Numbered from the stretch's first letter, positions 1-7,989 are shown. The stretch: 46,429 nucleotides of DNA from JBDHTS01 sp044221445 (GCA_044221445.1 JBGAPF010000019.1:1-46429), one strand, 5' to 3'. Program-made: numbers and translations. Notes: generated by a model from the letters alone, not told the origin.

Positions 1-927
1 GACATTGGAAGCCAACCGACATTCATAAATACAATATCCTATCAACATAAAGGCTGTTCCAAAGACCTGTTCGTACTTTCGAGAATCCATGAGTGTGTTC
101 ACGGGATGGCTTGGGGAACGTCTCCTGTTCTAAACGCGACGCCATTCAATATGAAGGCAGTCGTCATGCTCAGCCCCCTGGACTGGATCATTGCAACAGA
201 GGTCACGGAAAGGCATGCCTATGCCATACAGGGATGGAACGCTTCCCTGTTGGCAGGAAAAAGTACGGTCATCGCCAAAGAAACATTGTCGCCTGTCAAC
301 GCAGCTGATTTTTTACAATTACGAAAAAAATATCGCGATCTTCAGTCGACCCTGGACGCAGCTGGAGAGCTTGCAATGCGCAAACTCGTCAAAGCCGATA
401 AAAACGGCGTGGTAAGGACATTTAGAGATCATTATCATTTGCATGCGCTTGAAGATTACGAGTGCATGATTAAGAATTTCAAAAAAGCTGGCGTCGAACC
501 TTTCTTTGTTAGAATGGAAACGGAAGACCTTGCCACGATAACAAGTTTTCTGGGTCCTGCCGCCTCGCTTTCCACGAACCTGCTCGAAGAGGGCGTAAAG
601 CTCTCGGACGAGAATAAAAAGATCCTGGCGGAAATTGATCGCATTCTGGGAACATCCGACCATGACAACATTCCGAGATTTCAGGACCGTCTCGCTGTGC
701 GCGGCCTTAGTCCGGAAAATTTTATGAGGTTTTCCCAGTGCAATGGCAGTATCAGCCTGCACGAACTGCAGAAGCCTTTCATCCACGATCAGGCCCTAGC
801 CCTCATACCAAATCTGACAACTATTTTTCCTTCTTCAGAAACGCGCCAATCCCAATCTCATCCATTGCCAGGTCTTCCTTTTTCTGCACCTCAGCCGCCT
901 CGCGATCTTCCCGCCTTGACTGCGTGA
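1..927 (+). CDS. Orphan protein with HExxH motif, 5' end cut by the window edge
   Basis: The frame is open from the first base of the window, so the gene very likely begins upstream. An ATG at 106 would be only an internal methionine. Read from base 1, the translation contains His-Glu-Cys-Val-His at bases 88-102, which fits the HExxH signature of zinc metallopeptidases. The following 250 residues are mostly alpha-helical in character and rich in charged residues, with no membrane segment. I do not recognise the family with certainty; a DUF6782-type putative metallopeptidase is one possibility. The last 107 bases lie over the 3' end of fliJ on the other strand, so the Pro/Ser-rich tail (about residues 275-309 from the edge) is probably not conserved. 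Metallopeptidase activity is inferred from the motif alone. Confidence 0.6.
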   Translation, partial: DIGSQPTFINTISYQHKGCSKDLFVLSRIHECVHGMAWGTSPVLNATPFNMKAVVMLSPLDWIIATEVTERHAYAIQGWNASLLAGKSTVIAKETLSPVNAADFLQLRKKYRDLQSTLDAAGELAMRKLVKADKNGVVRTFRDHYHLHALEDYECMIKNFKKAGVEPFFVRMETEDLATITSFLGPAASLSTNLLEEGVKLSDENKKILAEIDRILGTSDHDNIPRFQDRLAVRGLSPENFMRFSQCNGSISLHELQKPFIHDQALALIPNLTTIFPSSETRQSQSHPLPGLPFSAPQPPRDLPALTA

Positions 928-1240
928 TCTGGACTTTTTTCATTTCGGAAAAGGCGCCACGTATATCGTCCTGCGCCGTAACGATGCGGGTTTCCATTTT
1001 TTTTAAAGAGACGTCGAGAGCCTTGACCTTGCGCCGCGCCCCTTCGAGATAAAGGCCCAGGAAACCGGCGGCGTCGGGCCCCATCTCGGCGGCAAGCGAT
1101 TTTTCCCGCTCCATCTGGTCTAGAATCATCTGGCGACTTTGTTCGATTTTTTCGGCGTCACGATAAAGCTGGGACAGGACGCGCTGTTTTTCGTCCACCA
1201 GATGTTTGCGAAAACGGATCAGAGGCTTCAGATCAGCCAT
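821..1240 (-). CDS. fliJ: Flagellar export protein FliJ
   Basis: FliJ is a small soluble coiled-coil protein of the flagellar type III export apparatus. It binds the FliI ATPase ring and links it to FlhA. The 139-residue product has the usual FliJ length and is almost wholly charged heptad-like helix (many Lys, Glu, Arg, Gln), with no signal peptide or membrane segment. Its ATG lies inside the end of fliI with an 8-base overlap, so the two are translationally coupled, the usual order fliI-fliJ. FliJ sequences are poorly conserved, so the call rests on size, composition and position behind fliI. The 3' end overlaps an unrelated gene on the plus strand. Confidence 0.88.
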   Translation of the reverse strand: MADLKPLIRFRKHLVDEKQRVLSQLYRDAEKIEQSRQMILDQMEREKSLAAEMGPDAAGFLGLYLEGARRKVKALDVSLKKMETRIVTAQDDIRGAFSEMKKVQITQSRREDREAAEVQKKEDLAMDEIGIGAFLKKEK

Positions 1241-2567
1241 AGGCCATCCCCAGAAGGGCGGCCAGGCGCCTGAAACTATCTTCGATATCGGTCCGGTCGT
1301 CTTTATCCTGGCTCAGGAACTCCTCGATCTGCGGATAGAGCTTGAGCGCCTCGTCGACTTTCGGGTCCGTGCCCTTCCTGTACGCGCCGAGGCGGATCAG
1401 TTCGGCCATATCCTCATACGTGGATACCACCTGCTTGGCGCGGCGTATAATCTGGTTCTGAGTGTCGGTCAGAGCCTTCGGCATGGAACGGGAAACGGAT
1501 TTCAGGATATTGATGGCCGGATAACGGCCCCTGTCGGCGATGGCGCGCTCCATGACGATATGACCGTCGACGATGCCGCGCACGGAATCGGAGACAGGCT
1601 CGTTCGTATCGTCGCCTTCCACCAGGACAGCGAACAGTCCGGTAATCGATCCCTGGCCCTGTCCCCCTGGGCCTGCGCGTTCGAGAAGGCGCGCCAGTTC
1701 TCCGAATGTCGTCGGCGGATAGCCTTTCGATGTCGGCGGCTCGCCCGCGCTCAATCCGATTTCCCGCTGCGCCATGGCAAACCGGGTAAGGGAATCAATT
1801 AGGCACAGGACCTGTTTGCCCTGGTTACGAAAGTATTCCGCGGTCGCCATCGTCATATAGGCCGCCTGCCGCCGCATCAAGGCAGGCTCGTCGCCCGTCG
1901 CCACGATGACGACCGAACGCTTGAGGCCTTCAATCCCCAGGTCGTCCTCAATAAATTCCTGTACTTCCCGCCCGCGTTCGCCGACCAGGCCTATCACCGA
2001 GATATCGGCCTCGGTATATCTTGCCATCATCGACAGAAGCACGGACTTCCCAACGCCGGACCCAGAGAATATCCCCATCCTTTGTCCTCGGCAGGTCGCG
2101 AGGAATGTATTGACAGCACGTACACCCAGATCAAGCTGCCCGCCCATACGCTGCCTTGAATGCGGCGGTGGTGGGACATTCCGTAACGGTATAGGGTGCC
2201 CGCCCTGTTTCAGGGGCGGGCCGCCGTCGATAGGCTGGCCCAGCGCATTGATAACGCGGCCAAGCCAGCGCTCGTCAGGAGTGATCACAGGGCGGTTACG
2301 CTGAATGATCGCCGGACATCCAAGAGATATCCCTTCCAGAAGGCCGAAAGGAAGCAGCAGCGCACGGCTGTCCCTGAACCCCACGACCTCACAGGGCACG
2401 TCGATACCATGTCCGGGCCGCAGATGTACGTGCGAACCAATGGAAAGATCCGGTCCGAATCCGGCAATTTCAACGAGAAGGCCAAGCACCTTCGTCACCC
2501 GCCCATACACTTCGTAATCGGGGATCTGGGACAGGGCAGCCTGGGCGCGATCGGCGAGACGGTCCAT
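1233..2567 (-). CDS. fliI: Flagellum-specific ATPase FliI
   Basis: FliI is the ATPase of the flagellar export machine, homologous to the F1 beta subunit; it acts at the cytoplasmic base of the basal body. The Walker A motif GSGVGKS is at residues 169-175, followed by the VGERGREV stretch typical of FliI/SctN and a Walker B region near LCLIDSLTRFA. The C-terminal export-ATPase region is intact. I chose the ATG at 2567, which begins MDRLADRAQ and gives 444 residues, the normal FliI length. The frame stays open to 2669, but the extra 34 residues look unlike family members. There is no clear Shine-Dalgarno at either start. fliJ follows with an 8-base overlap. Confidence 0.95.
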   Translation of the reverse strand: MDRLADRAQAALSQIPDYEVYGRVTKVLGLLVEIAGFGPDLSIGSHVHLRPGHGIDVPCEVVGFRDSRALLLPFGLLEGISLGCPAIIQRNRPVITPDERWLGRVINALGQPIDGGPPLKQGGHPIPLRNVPPPPHSRQRMGGQLDLGVRAVNTFLATCRGQRMGIFSGSGVGKSVLLSMMARYTEADISVIGLVGERGREVQEFIEDDLGIEGLKRSVVIVATGDEPALMRRQAAYMTMATAEYFRNQGKQVLCLIDSLTRFAMAQREIGLSAGEPPTSKGYPPTTFGELARLLERAGPGGQGQGSITGLFAVLVEGDDTNEPVSDSVRGIVDGHIVMERAIADRGRYPAINILKSVSRSMPKALTDTQNQIIRRAKQVVSTYEDMAELIRLGAYRKGTDPKVDEALKLYPQIEEFLSQDKDDRTDIEDSFRRLAALLGMAYG

Positions 2568-2796
2568 TAAGATATCGGAGAAAAATGATGACTTTTTACA
2601 GTATAGCATAATTTTCGGCGCAATGCCGCCTGAAACAAAAATGCCATAGTTACAATCGTTTCTGCCCAAATATTACCTTAATACACCGCTTGACCTCAAA
2701 TGGCTTTCGATTTAATTAGTTCAGGTCGAACAACCTTTTCATGCTGTCAATTTGCAGCCGTGGAAGCATTAAATCAACAACAAGGAGACTTTATCC

Positions 2797-3528
2797 ATGA
2801 AACATACTTTCTACACGCTGCTGACAGCAGCAGCCCTGACCTTCGCGGCAACCGGCGCAATGGCAGAAGACGCAGCCCCGGCAGCAGCGGTTGACGCAAC
2901 CGCCAACACCTCTGTCGACACGACCGCAGGTTCCGTTGCCAAGACCGAAGCCGAACAATCCGGCCAGGTTGGCGTAGGCGTTCAAGCCGACACGACTGCC
3001 GCCGCTCCTGCGGTTTCCGCTACAACGACGGATCCGGCTGCTACGGCGTCCACGACCGAAACGGCTCCTGCCGCCGATTCCAGCGCGACGGCGGCCACCA
3101 CGGAAACCACGACCCCGGCCGCTCCGGCTGACGCAACCGCCGCAACTGAAACCCCGGCGACCCCGGAAGCCGCTCCTGCCGACGCAGCAGCAGCGACGAC
3201 CCCGTCCGCCGAACAAAACGCAGCGGCAGCCCCTGCTGCCGGCGATGCGACTGCAGCCGCGAAAACGGAAACCGTTGCCAAATCTGAAATCAGCGCAACG
3301 ACCGTGAAAAAAGTCCAGGAAGCGCTTAATGGCCAAGGCCTCTACAAAGGCCGCGTCGATGGTATCTGGGGTCGCCGCAGCGCCGCAGCGCTCCGTCAGT
3401 ACCAGTCCACCAACGGCCTGACGGCTTCCGGTAAAGTCGATGCCGACACGCTGAACAAGCTTGGCCTGCAAATGAGCGATGCCGGCGCCGCCACGGATAC
3501 GGCAGCCCCTGCTCCTGCAGCCAACTAA
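2797..3528 (+). CDS. Secreted Ala/Thr-rich protein with C-terminal peptidoglycan-binding domain
   Basis: The product has 243 residues. A Sec signal peptide is clear (Lys-His start, hydrophobic core, AMA cleavage near residue 23). Residues about 24-165 are a low-complexity linker made almost only of Ala, Thr, Pro, Glu and Asp. Residues about 167-225 form a PG_binding_1 domain, with the family pattern of a repeated helix and a VDGIWGRRSAAALRQYQ core. A good ribosome site (AAGGAG) precedes the ATG, and a strong terminator follows at 3552, so it is a single-gene unit. The protein probably sits in the periplasm bound to peptidoglycan; no catalytic domain is visible. It lies between fliI and ctrA, which may link it to cell-cycle or flagellar cell-wall work, but that is inference. 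Confidence 0.85.
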   Translation: MKHTFYTLLTAAALTFAATGAMAEDAAPAAAVDATANTSVDTTAGSVAKTEAEQSGQVGVGVQADTTAAAPAVSATTTDPAATASTTETAPAADSSATAATTETTTPAAPADATAATETPATPEAAPADAAAATTPSAEQNAAAAPAAGDATAAAKTETVAKSEISATTVKKVQEALNGQGLYKGRVDGIWGRRSAAALRQYQSTNGLTASGKVDADTLNKLGLQMSDAGAATDTAAPAPAAN

Positions 3529-3551
3529 TTCAGATCTCTACTAATTTCCAG

Positions 3552-3581
3552 AAAACGGGCGGATTTTCCGCCCGTTTTTTT
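3552..3581 (+). terminator. Rho-independent terminator after the peptidoglycan-binding protein gene
   Basis: A perfect 12-base stem (3552-3563 with 3567-3578, core CGGGCGGA/TCCGCCCG) with a 3-base loop runs directly into a T tract. It lies 24 bases after the stop codon and separates this gene from ctrA. Confidence 0.9.
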
Positions 3582-3692
3582 ATATGCATACGTGCAGGAA
3601 GGATTTGTTAACGTCCTTAAGGTTTGCTACAATAGTTAATATAATACCAACTATCCATCCCTTCCAGCCAACCAACCTTGAGGTAAAACGTC

Positions 3693-4406
3693 ATGCGGGT
3701 CCTGCTAGTAGAAGACGATGCATCCACCGCCAAAAGCATCGAGCTTATGCTCAAATCGGAAGCTTACATCGTCGATACGACCGATCTTGGCGAGGACGGC
3801 CTGGATCTTGGAAAGATTTACGATTACGACATCATCATTCTCGATCTCATGCTGCCCGACATGGACGGATATGAAGTCCTGAAACGCCTGCGCGCATCCA
3901 AGATCACAACCCCGATCCTGATCCTTTCCGGACTTTCCGAGCTGGACAACAAGATCAAGGGCCTGGGGTTCGGCGCCGACGATTACCTGACCAAGCCGTT
4001 CGACAAGCGCGAACTGATCGCACGGCTCCAGGCAATCGTGCGCCGCAGCCAGGGGCATAGCCAGAGCGTTATTAAAACGGGACGCGTCAACGTCAATCTC
4101 GATACACGTACGGTCGACGTCGAAGGCAAGCCCCTGCACCTGACAGGCAAGGAATACGGAATCCTCGAACTGCTTTCCTTACGCAAAGGGACGACCCTGA
4201 CCAAGGAGATGTTCCTGAACCATCTTTACGGCGGCATGGACGAACCGGAAGTGAAGATCATCGACGTGTTCATCTGCAAGCTGCGCAAAAAACTGGCCAA
4301 CATGACGGACGGCGACAACTACATCGAAACCGTCTGGGGCCGCGGTTACGTCTTGCGCGACCCGGAAGAGGAAAAGAAAAAAGCCAAACAGGTCGCGAAC
4401 GCGTAA
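3693..4406 (+). CDS. ctrA: Cell-cycle response regulator CtrA
   Basis: CtrA is an OmpR-family master regulator of alphaproteobacteria. When phosphorylated it controls flagellar, division and polarity genes and, in Caulobacter, blocks the replication origin. The 237-residue product has a receiver domain (residues 1-115; acidic pair D8/D9, phospho-acceptor D51, Lys in LTKPF) and a winged-helix effector domain (about 125-230) with the conserved GKEYGILELLSLRKG, TKEMFLNHLYGG and VWGRGYVLRDP stretches that mark CtrA rather than a generic OmpR regulator. It is monocistronic, between terminators at 3552 and 4421. Nearby fliI-fliJ fits the conserved alphaproteobacterial neighbourhood. The C-terminus carries a Lys/Glu-rich tail. 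CtrA is often turned over by ClpXP through its last residues; here the protein ends in VANA. Confidence 0.96.
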   Translation: MRVLLVEDDASTAKSIELMLKSEAYIVDTTDLGEDGLDLGKIYDYDIIILDLMLPDMDGYEVLKRLRASKITTPILILSGLSELDNKIKGLGFGADDYLTKPFDKRELIARLQAIVRRSQGHSQSVIKTGRVNVNLDTRTVDVEGKPLHLTGKEYGILELLSLRKGTTLTKEMFLNHLYGGMDEPEVKIIDVFICKLRKKLANMTDGDNYIETVWGRGYVLRDPEEEKKKAKQVANA

Positions 4407-4420
4407 ACCATTGAAGATTT

Positions 4421-4450
4421 CATCCCGGTTTTTTGCCGGGATGATTTGCT
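4421..4450 (+). terminator. Terminator after ctrA
   Basis: An 8-base perfect stem (CATCCCGG at 4421-4428 with CCGGGATG at 4436-4443) follows the ctrA stop by about 15 bases. The downstream tract (ATTTGCTTTT) is only moderately T-rich, so termination may be partial. Confidence 0.7.
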
Positions 4451-4518
4451 TTTATTCATATCAAATCAGCCTTGATTGAGCCCTTTTCACCTGCGAGCAT
4501 AATGGTATAGTAAGCCGC

Positions 4519-5070
4519 ATGAACAATCTCGCCAACATTCTGACGGTCGCGCGGCTGGCGCTGCTTCCTTTCATCATCATGCTGATGTTCATCGACCGTT
4601 CCTGGGCGGCATGGACCGTTCTTATCCTGTATTCCCTCGGCGCACTGACCGACTGGCTGGACGGATGGGTCGCACGGCGCTGGAACCAGGTGAGCGAATT
4701 CGGCAAGTTCATGGACCCGATATCGGACAAAATTTTCGTTGCCGTCGTTCTGGTCATGCTGATCGCCACGCACAGGATCGAAGGGGTCTTCGTCCTTGCC
4801 GTCATAGCAATCCTGATCCGCGAATTCCTGGTCGCCGGAATGCGCGAATTCCTGGGGCCGCGCAATATCAAACTGCCCGTCACAAAACTCGCGAAATGGA
4901 AGACAGCGTCGCAAATGGTGGCAACAGGCCTTCTGATCCTTAAACCTGTCTCACAGACCGCGGAGATAGCCGGGCTGACCCTGCTTTGCGTGTCGGCTGT
5001 GCTGACGGTGATTACGGGATGGGATTATATCAGAACGGGATGGAAATATCTGACGATGGAAAAGGCCTGA
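4519..5070 (+). CDS. pgsA: CDP-diacylglycerol-glycerol-3-phosphate 3-phosphatidyltransferase
   Basis: PgsA makes phosphatidylglycerophosphate from CDP-diacylglycerol and glycerol 3-phosphate, the committed step to phosphatidylglycerol and cardiolipin, at the inner membrane. The CDP-alcohol phosphotransferase signature is complete: D48-G49, A52-R53, G62, D66 and D70. Several hydrophobic helices (about 8-25, 30-45, 80-105, 130-170) fit an integral membrane enzyme, and 183 residues is the usual length. It is transcribed alone after the ctrA terminator and converges with the small motility gene at 5076. No convincing Shine-Dalgarno precedes the ATG, but the N-terminus (NLANILTVARL) matches the family, so the start is likely right. 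Confidence 0.95.
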   Translation: MNNLANILTVARLALLPFIIMLMFIDRSWAAWTVLILYSLGALTDWLDGWVARRWNQVSEFGKFMDPISDKIFVAVVLVMLIATHRIEGVFVLAVIAILIREFLVAGMREFLGPRNIKLPVTKLAKWKTASQMVATGLLILKPVSQTAEIAGLTLLCVSAVLTVITGWDYIRTGWKYLTMEKA

Positions 5071-5075
5071 CCGGC

Positions 5076-5258
5076 TCAGGCTGTCACGTTGACGATGCCG
5101 CCAAGACTTGAAGCCGGTACGCTTACGCTCTGCGCAATGATATTCGCGATCTGCTGTTGCATATCGGCTGATTTTTTCAAAACAGCCATGGCGATGTTTT
5201 GCTGAACCATGGCCTGCTGTGCGATGACGGCATCTTCTATGCCCATAAGCGACTCCAA
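5076..5258 (-). CDS. YjfB-like putative motility protein
   Basis: This 60-residue protein is helical and rich in Gln, Ala, Met and Val, with repeated QQ and ending in a GGIVNVTA tail. It resembles the small YjfB-type putative motility proteins, whose exact role is unknown. A second possible start is the Met at residue 5. It is the last gene of a minus-strand set with the unknown gene at 5308 and the response regulator at 5819; a gap of 49 bases separates it from the first of these. The 3' end lies only 5 bases from the end of pgsA on the other strand. The family call rests on composition and length and should be treated as moderate. Confidence 0.65.
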   Translation of the reverse strand: MESLMGIEDAVIAQQAMVQQNIAMAVLKKSADMQQQIANIIAQSVSVPASSLGGIVNVTA

Positions 5259-5307
5259 TCCTTAAACAGATTCTAACATGTGAACGTTAAAGGATCATTG
5301 AAAAACG

Positions 5308-5814
5308 TCACGGCTCTATGCCATGTTTGGCATAATATCGCTTGCAGGCTGCCTGGAGCTCGTTGGATAAAGCCAGCCCTTCACGCCCCCCCTCGCCTCT
5401 GATTTTACTGGCCAGGATAGCATGCAGACTGGTCTGATGAATTTTGACGATATCGAGCACATCCTTATGGGGCGATTCCACATTTTCCAGAAAATCCAAC
5501 GCAACTCCGGCTATCTCTGACACCAGGGGATATCCGAACATGCCGCCCGTGGCCTTCAACTCCATGACCGGACCCGCAATCTGTTCGATGGCCTGACGTC
5601 CTTTCATACGGCCTTCTCTGGTTTCAGCCAGCGCCTTTTCCAGTTTTTTAAAAATCGCGCCGGCCAGCGGCATATAGTCAAAATCCGTGCGGCTCAGCTG
5701 TTTTTCCGCCTGCTCCAGCACCTGAGGGTCGATCCCGCCCGTGCCCATCTTCTGACGCAGGGAATCGTTGGCAGCGTAGAATTTTGCCTTTTTCTTGCGG
5801 GGACTTGATGTCAT
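5308..5814 (-). CDS. Conserved-looking unknown protein in a response-regulator operon
   Basis: The product has 168 residues: a basic, Lys-rich start, then a mainly helical soluble protein without signal peptide or membrane segment. I do not recognise the family. Two histidines near residues 116 and 126 lie in a helix (HKDVLDIVKIHQ), but the sequence lacks the HxLKGxSxxxG signature of an HPt domain. Its ATG is only 4 bases after the stop of the CheY-like regulator gene (5819-6421), so they are surely cotranscribed and probably act together. A YjfB-like motility gene follows. A role as partner or output of the regulator in motility is inference from position. Confidence 0.75.
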   Translation of the reverse strand: MTSSPRKKKAKFYAANDSLRQKMGTGGIDPQVLEQAEKQLSRTDFDYMPLAGAIFKKLEKALAETREGRMKGRQAIEQIAGPVMELKATGGMFGYPLVSEIAGVALDFLENVESPHKDVLDIVKIHQTSLHAILASKIRGEGGREGLALSNELQAACKRYYAKHGIEP

Positions 5815-5818
5815 GCGG

Positions 5819-6421
5819 TCATTCCTTACGGCCTTTGGGCGGCGCAGCCGTCGACTGACGCACCTGCTCCTGAAGATTTTTCAACAAGGCGGCGGCATCG
5901 CGTTCGCTGCTTCCGTCTTTTACAGCCTGATCGTCGCCTTCGCGGCGGTCGGCACCCCCGAATTCGCCCGCAGAGCGGCGTCGCCGGCGATCAGGCCCGA
6001 AAAACTGTTCCGTCTCCACAAACTGGCGCGGACGTTCGATCAATTGCTCGATCCGCGCGAACAGGTCGCGGGCACGGAAAGGTTTCATAAGAAATTCTGT
6101 AATACCGACATCGCGCGCCTGTTCCACCCGGACTCGATGGCTGTATCCCGTCATCATGATGACGGGGACGAATTTGTTGGGCGAGCGGTCGTCCTTACGG
6201 ATCTGCCGCGTCATCTCGATCCCATCGAAAGGCTCCATCAGCCAATCGGTCAGGACTATGTCCGGGTTATGCCTGCAAAACAGGTCGAATCCCTTATCGG
6301 ACGTGTTGGCCGTATGAACCGTTTTGAAGCCCAGCGTGGTCAGAAGGTTCGACACAAGCCGCGTCATCGGCAGCATGTCGTCCACAACCAGAATAGAAGC
6401 TTTTTCAAATTTATAGGTCAT
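5819..6421 (-). CDS. CheY-like response regulator with charged C-terminal tail
   Basis: Residues 1-130 form a receiver domain: acidic pair D14/D15, phospho-acceptor D59 in IVLTDWLMEP, Thr in MMTGY, and Lys in FLMKPF. The remaining 70 residues have no DNA-binding domain. They carry an FFGPDRRRRR stretch, which recurs after receiver domains in alphaproteobacterial regulators, and a polar Ala/Gln/Lys tail. It is the first gene of a three-gene minus-strand unit with an unknown protein and a YjfB-like protein. Output is therefore probably by protein contact, perhaps to motility. No cognate kinase adjoins it, though the hybrid kinase at 8442 is close by. Confidence 0.88.
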   Translation of the reverse strand: MTYKFEKASILVVDDMLPMTRLVSNLLTTLGFKTVHTANTSDKGFDLFCRHNPDIVLTDWLMEPFDGIEMTRQIRKDDRSPNKFVPVIMMTGYSHRVRVEQARDVGITEFLMKPFRARDLFARIEQLIERPRQFVETEQFFGPDRRRRRSAGEFGGADRREGDDQAVKDGSSERDAAALLKNLQEQVRQSTAAPPKGRKE

Positions 6422-6651
6422 AAGAAACTACCCAATAAAACATAGTTTTATTATAAGAGTCGTTTCTTAAAATAAAATCGCTTTTTGATAGATTTCAATA
6501 CCTGAAATGTGCGCCCTATCCCAAAGACACATTCTGTAACTGACTATAAACATTATATAAATCAAATATTTAACAAGCCATTGCTTTTATTAATAAAACT
6601 TGATTTTTAAAGCCGTTTGATGTCATTCTGCGGCCCGCCAGGACTTACGAA
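6422..6651. promoter_or_regulatory. AT-rich divergent intergenic region
   Basis: These 230 bases separate the minus-strand response-regulator operon from the plus-strand orphan gene at 6652. They are clearly richer in A+T than the surrounding genes and hold many short T and A runs, so promoters for both directions are expected here. I could not assign -35/-10 elements with confidence. Confidence 0.4.
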
Positions 6652-7617
6652 ATGCTTGATGGTTCCATAATAAATTTTGATGCTCACGATGATGCTACAC
6701 CGGATCTTGTGCTGGCCCGAACGTTTAATGAACAAAGCCGTGGCAGACCGGGTCGTATTTTTGCTGGCAGCGCGCTTATCGGGCCGGCGCTTACACTCAG
6801 AAATACGCCTGTAACTGTGGGCGAAGTCCTGAACGCGCTGGACACTTACAATGAACGGTACGCTCTGGCCCAATTTCCGGAATTGACGACAAAAGATATC
6901 GAGCGCTGCAGGGCGATAGCAGCCCATCACTTATCGGGACGGAAAGAGTTTACCCGGAATGGCGCTGCGTCAGATGTCAAAGCTATGTTTGACGAAAACG
7001 CGCCCTGGAAACTAATTGGCAAAATGCTAAACGATGATATCAGGCTGGAACATGCATCGTTTCATCAGCTCTCTTCAAGGCCGGATCAAACAATCTGGCG
7101 TTATCTGATCGCTAACGGATTTAAACTTTTCTTGACCGGCGATGACGATTTTTTAAAAATTGCTGAAATATGCGTTCTGGAATATCTGCAGGAAACCGGC
7201 TCATTCGATTCGAATATCGCGCATCTCCCTTTGCCTGTCCACATCAGCCTGGGTATCAGAGATCCAAGGCTGATGGAATCAGCCTGCAGGAAAAATCTGG
7301 CCGTGATGGCGGAGGCTAGTCGCGACTCAATGCGCGCATACGTATCGATGACCATGACAAAAGACGGTCTTTTACAAGGGCCTTCCGCGAGCCAAGTTTA
7401 TCATAAATATGTTCGTTCCTCCATCAGCGGCATAACGCTCGACAGTCCTATTTTCGATACACGCGTAATGGATCACAATGGCATTAATCTGCTGAGAGGA
7501 AAATTCGGGTTTTCTCCCCTAAAATTCACAAGCCTCCCTGAATGGAAAGATTTTTATGATCTTCATTACACGCGGAAAAAGTCACGGCCTGCTGCGGATC
7601 ATTTTGTTGCCGTATAA
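6652..7617 (+). CDS. Orphan protein of unknown function
   Basis: The product has 321 residues and is soluble by appearance, with no signal peptide, no membrane helix and no motif I recognise. An AGGA ribosome site lies about 9 bases before the ATG. The middle (residues about 110-230) is helical, with several His and Trp; the C-terminus (about 280-321) is basic and aromatic. Codon use and base composition look somewhat more A+T-rich than the neighbouring genes, and the upstream spacer is very A+T-rich, which could mean later acquisition. The last 19 bases overlap the 3' end of the pterin dehydratase gene on the other strand. Function unknown. Confidence 0.7.
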   Translation: MLDGSIINFDAHDDATPDLVLARTFNEQSRGRPGRIFAGSALIGPALTLRNTPVTVGEVLNALDTYNERYALAQFPELTTKDIERCRAIAAHHLSGRKEFTRNGAASDVKAMFDENAPWKLIGKMLNDDIRLEHASFHQLSSRPDQTIWRYLIANGFKLFLTGDDDFLKIAEICVLEYLQETGSFDSNIAHLPLPVHISLGIRDPRLMESACRKNLAVMAEASRDSMRAYVSMTMTKDGLLQGPSASQVYHKYVRSSISGITLDSPIFDTRVMDHNGINLLRGKFGFSPLKFTSLPEWKDFYDLHYTRKKSRPAADHFVAV

Positions 7618-7895
7618 CCTTCCATGCTGGCAGCCATCTTCAAATCCTTCTCCGTCACGCCTCCTGCATCATGCGTTGTCAGCGTGACTTCGACACGATT
7701 GTAGACATTGAACCATTCCGGATGATGGTTCATTTTTTCAGCTAACAACGCCACGCGAGTCATAAAAGACCACGCAGCGTTGAAATCGCGGAACTTAAAA
7801 ATTTTCCGAATCGATTCACGATCCTTCTCCTGCTCCCAACCCGGCAGATTTCCAAGCTTTTCGGCCAAAGCCAACCCTGTAAATGTGTCAGCCAT
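7599..7895 (-). CDS. 4a-hydroxytetrahydrobiopterin dehydratase (pterin-4a-carbinolamine dehydratase)
   Basis: This 98-residue protein belongs to the PCD/DCoH family, which dehydrates 4a-hydroxytetrahydropterin so the cofactor of aromatic amino-acid hydroxylases can be recycled. The family signature is present: MNHHPEWFNVYNRV with the catalytic His pair, followed by LTTHDAGGVTEKD. Length is normal (about 95-105). No phenylalanine hydroxylase gene is seen nearby, so the substrate source is unknown; many bacteria carry this gene alone. It overlaps the 3' end of the preceding plus-strand gene by 19 bases. Confidence 0.93.
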   Translation of the reverse strand: MADTFTGLALAEKLGNLPGWEQEKDRESIRKIFKFRDFNAAWSFMTRVALLAEKMNHHPEWFNVYNRVEVTLTTHDAGGVTEKDLKMAASMEGYTATK

Positions 7896-7989
7896 TGTCG
7901 AGTTCCCCGTTTCAGCTTAAACTGCATGGAATCACAAAATGGCCATGCGAAACAGGGTTAAGGCTACCATGGACCGTCGGAAGATCGTC

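Noticed and set aside
2982..3281. Open antisense frame of 99 residues within the Ala/Thr-rich gene
   Set aside because: It mirrors a repetitive Ala/Thr coding stretch; low complexity on the other strand gives long frames without meaning, and it has no ribosome site.
3608..3620. Two TTAA half-sites upstream of ctrA as a possible CtrA box
   Set aside because: They are 5 bases apart, not the 7 of the usual CtrA site, and A+T-rich spacers give TTAA by chance.
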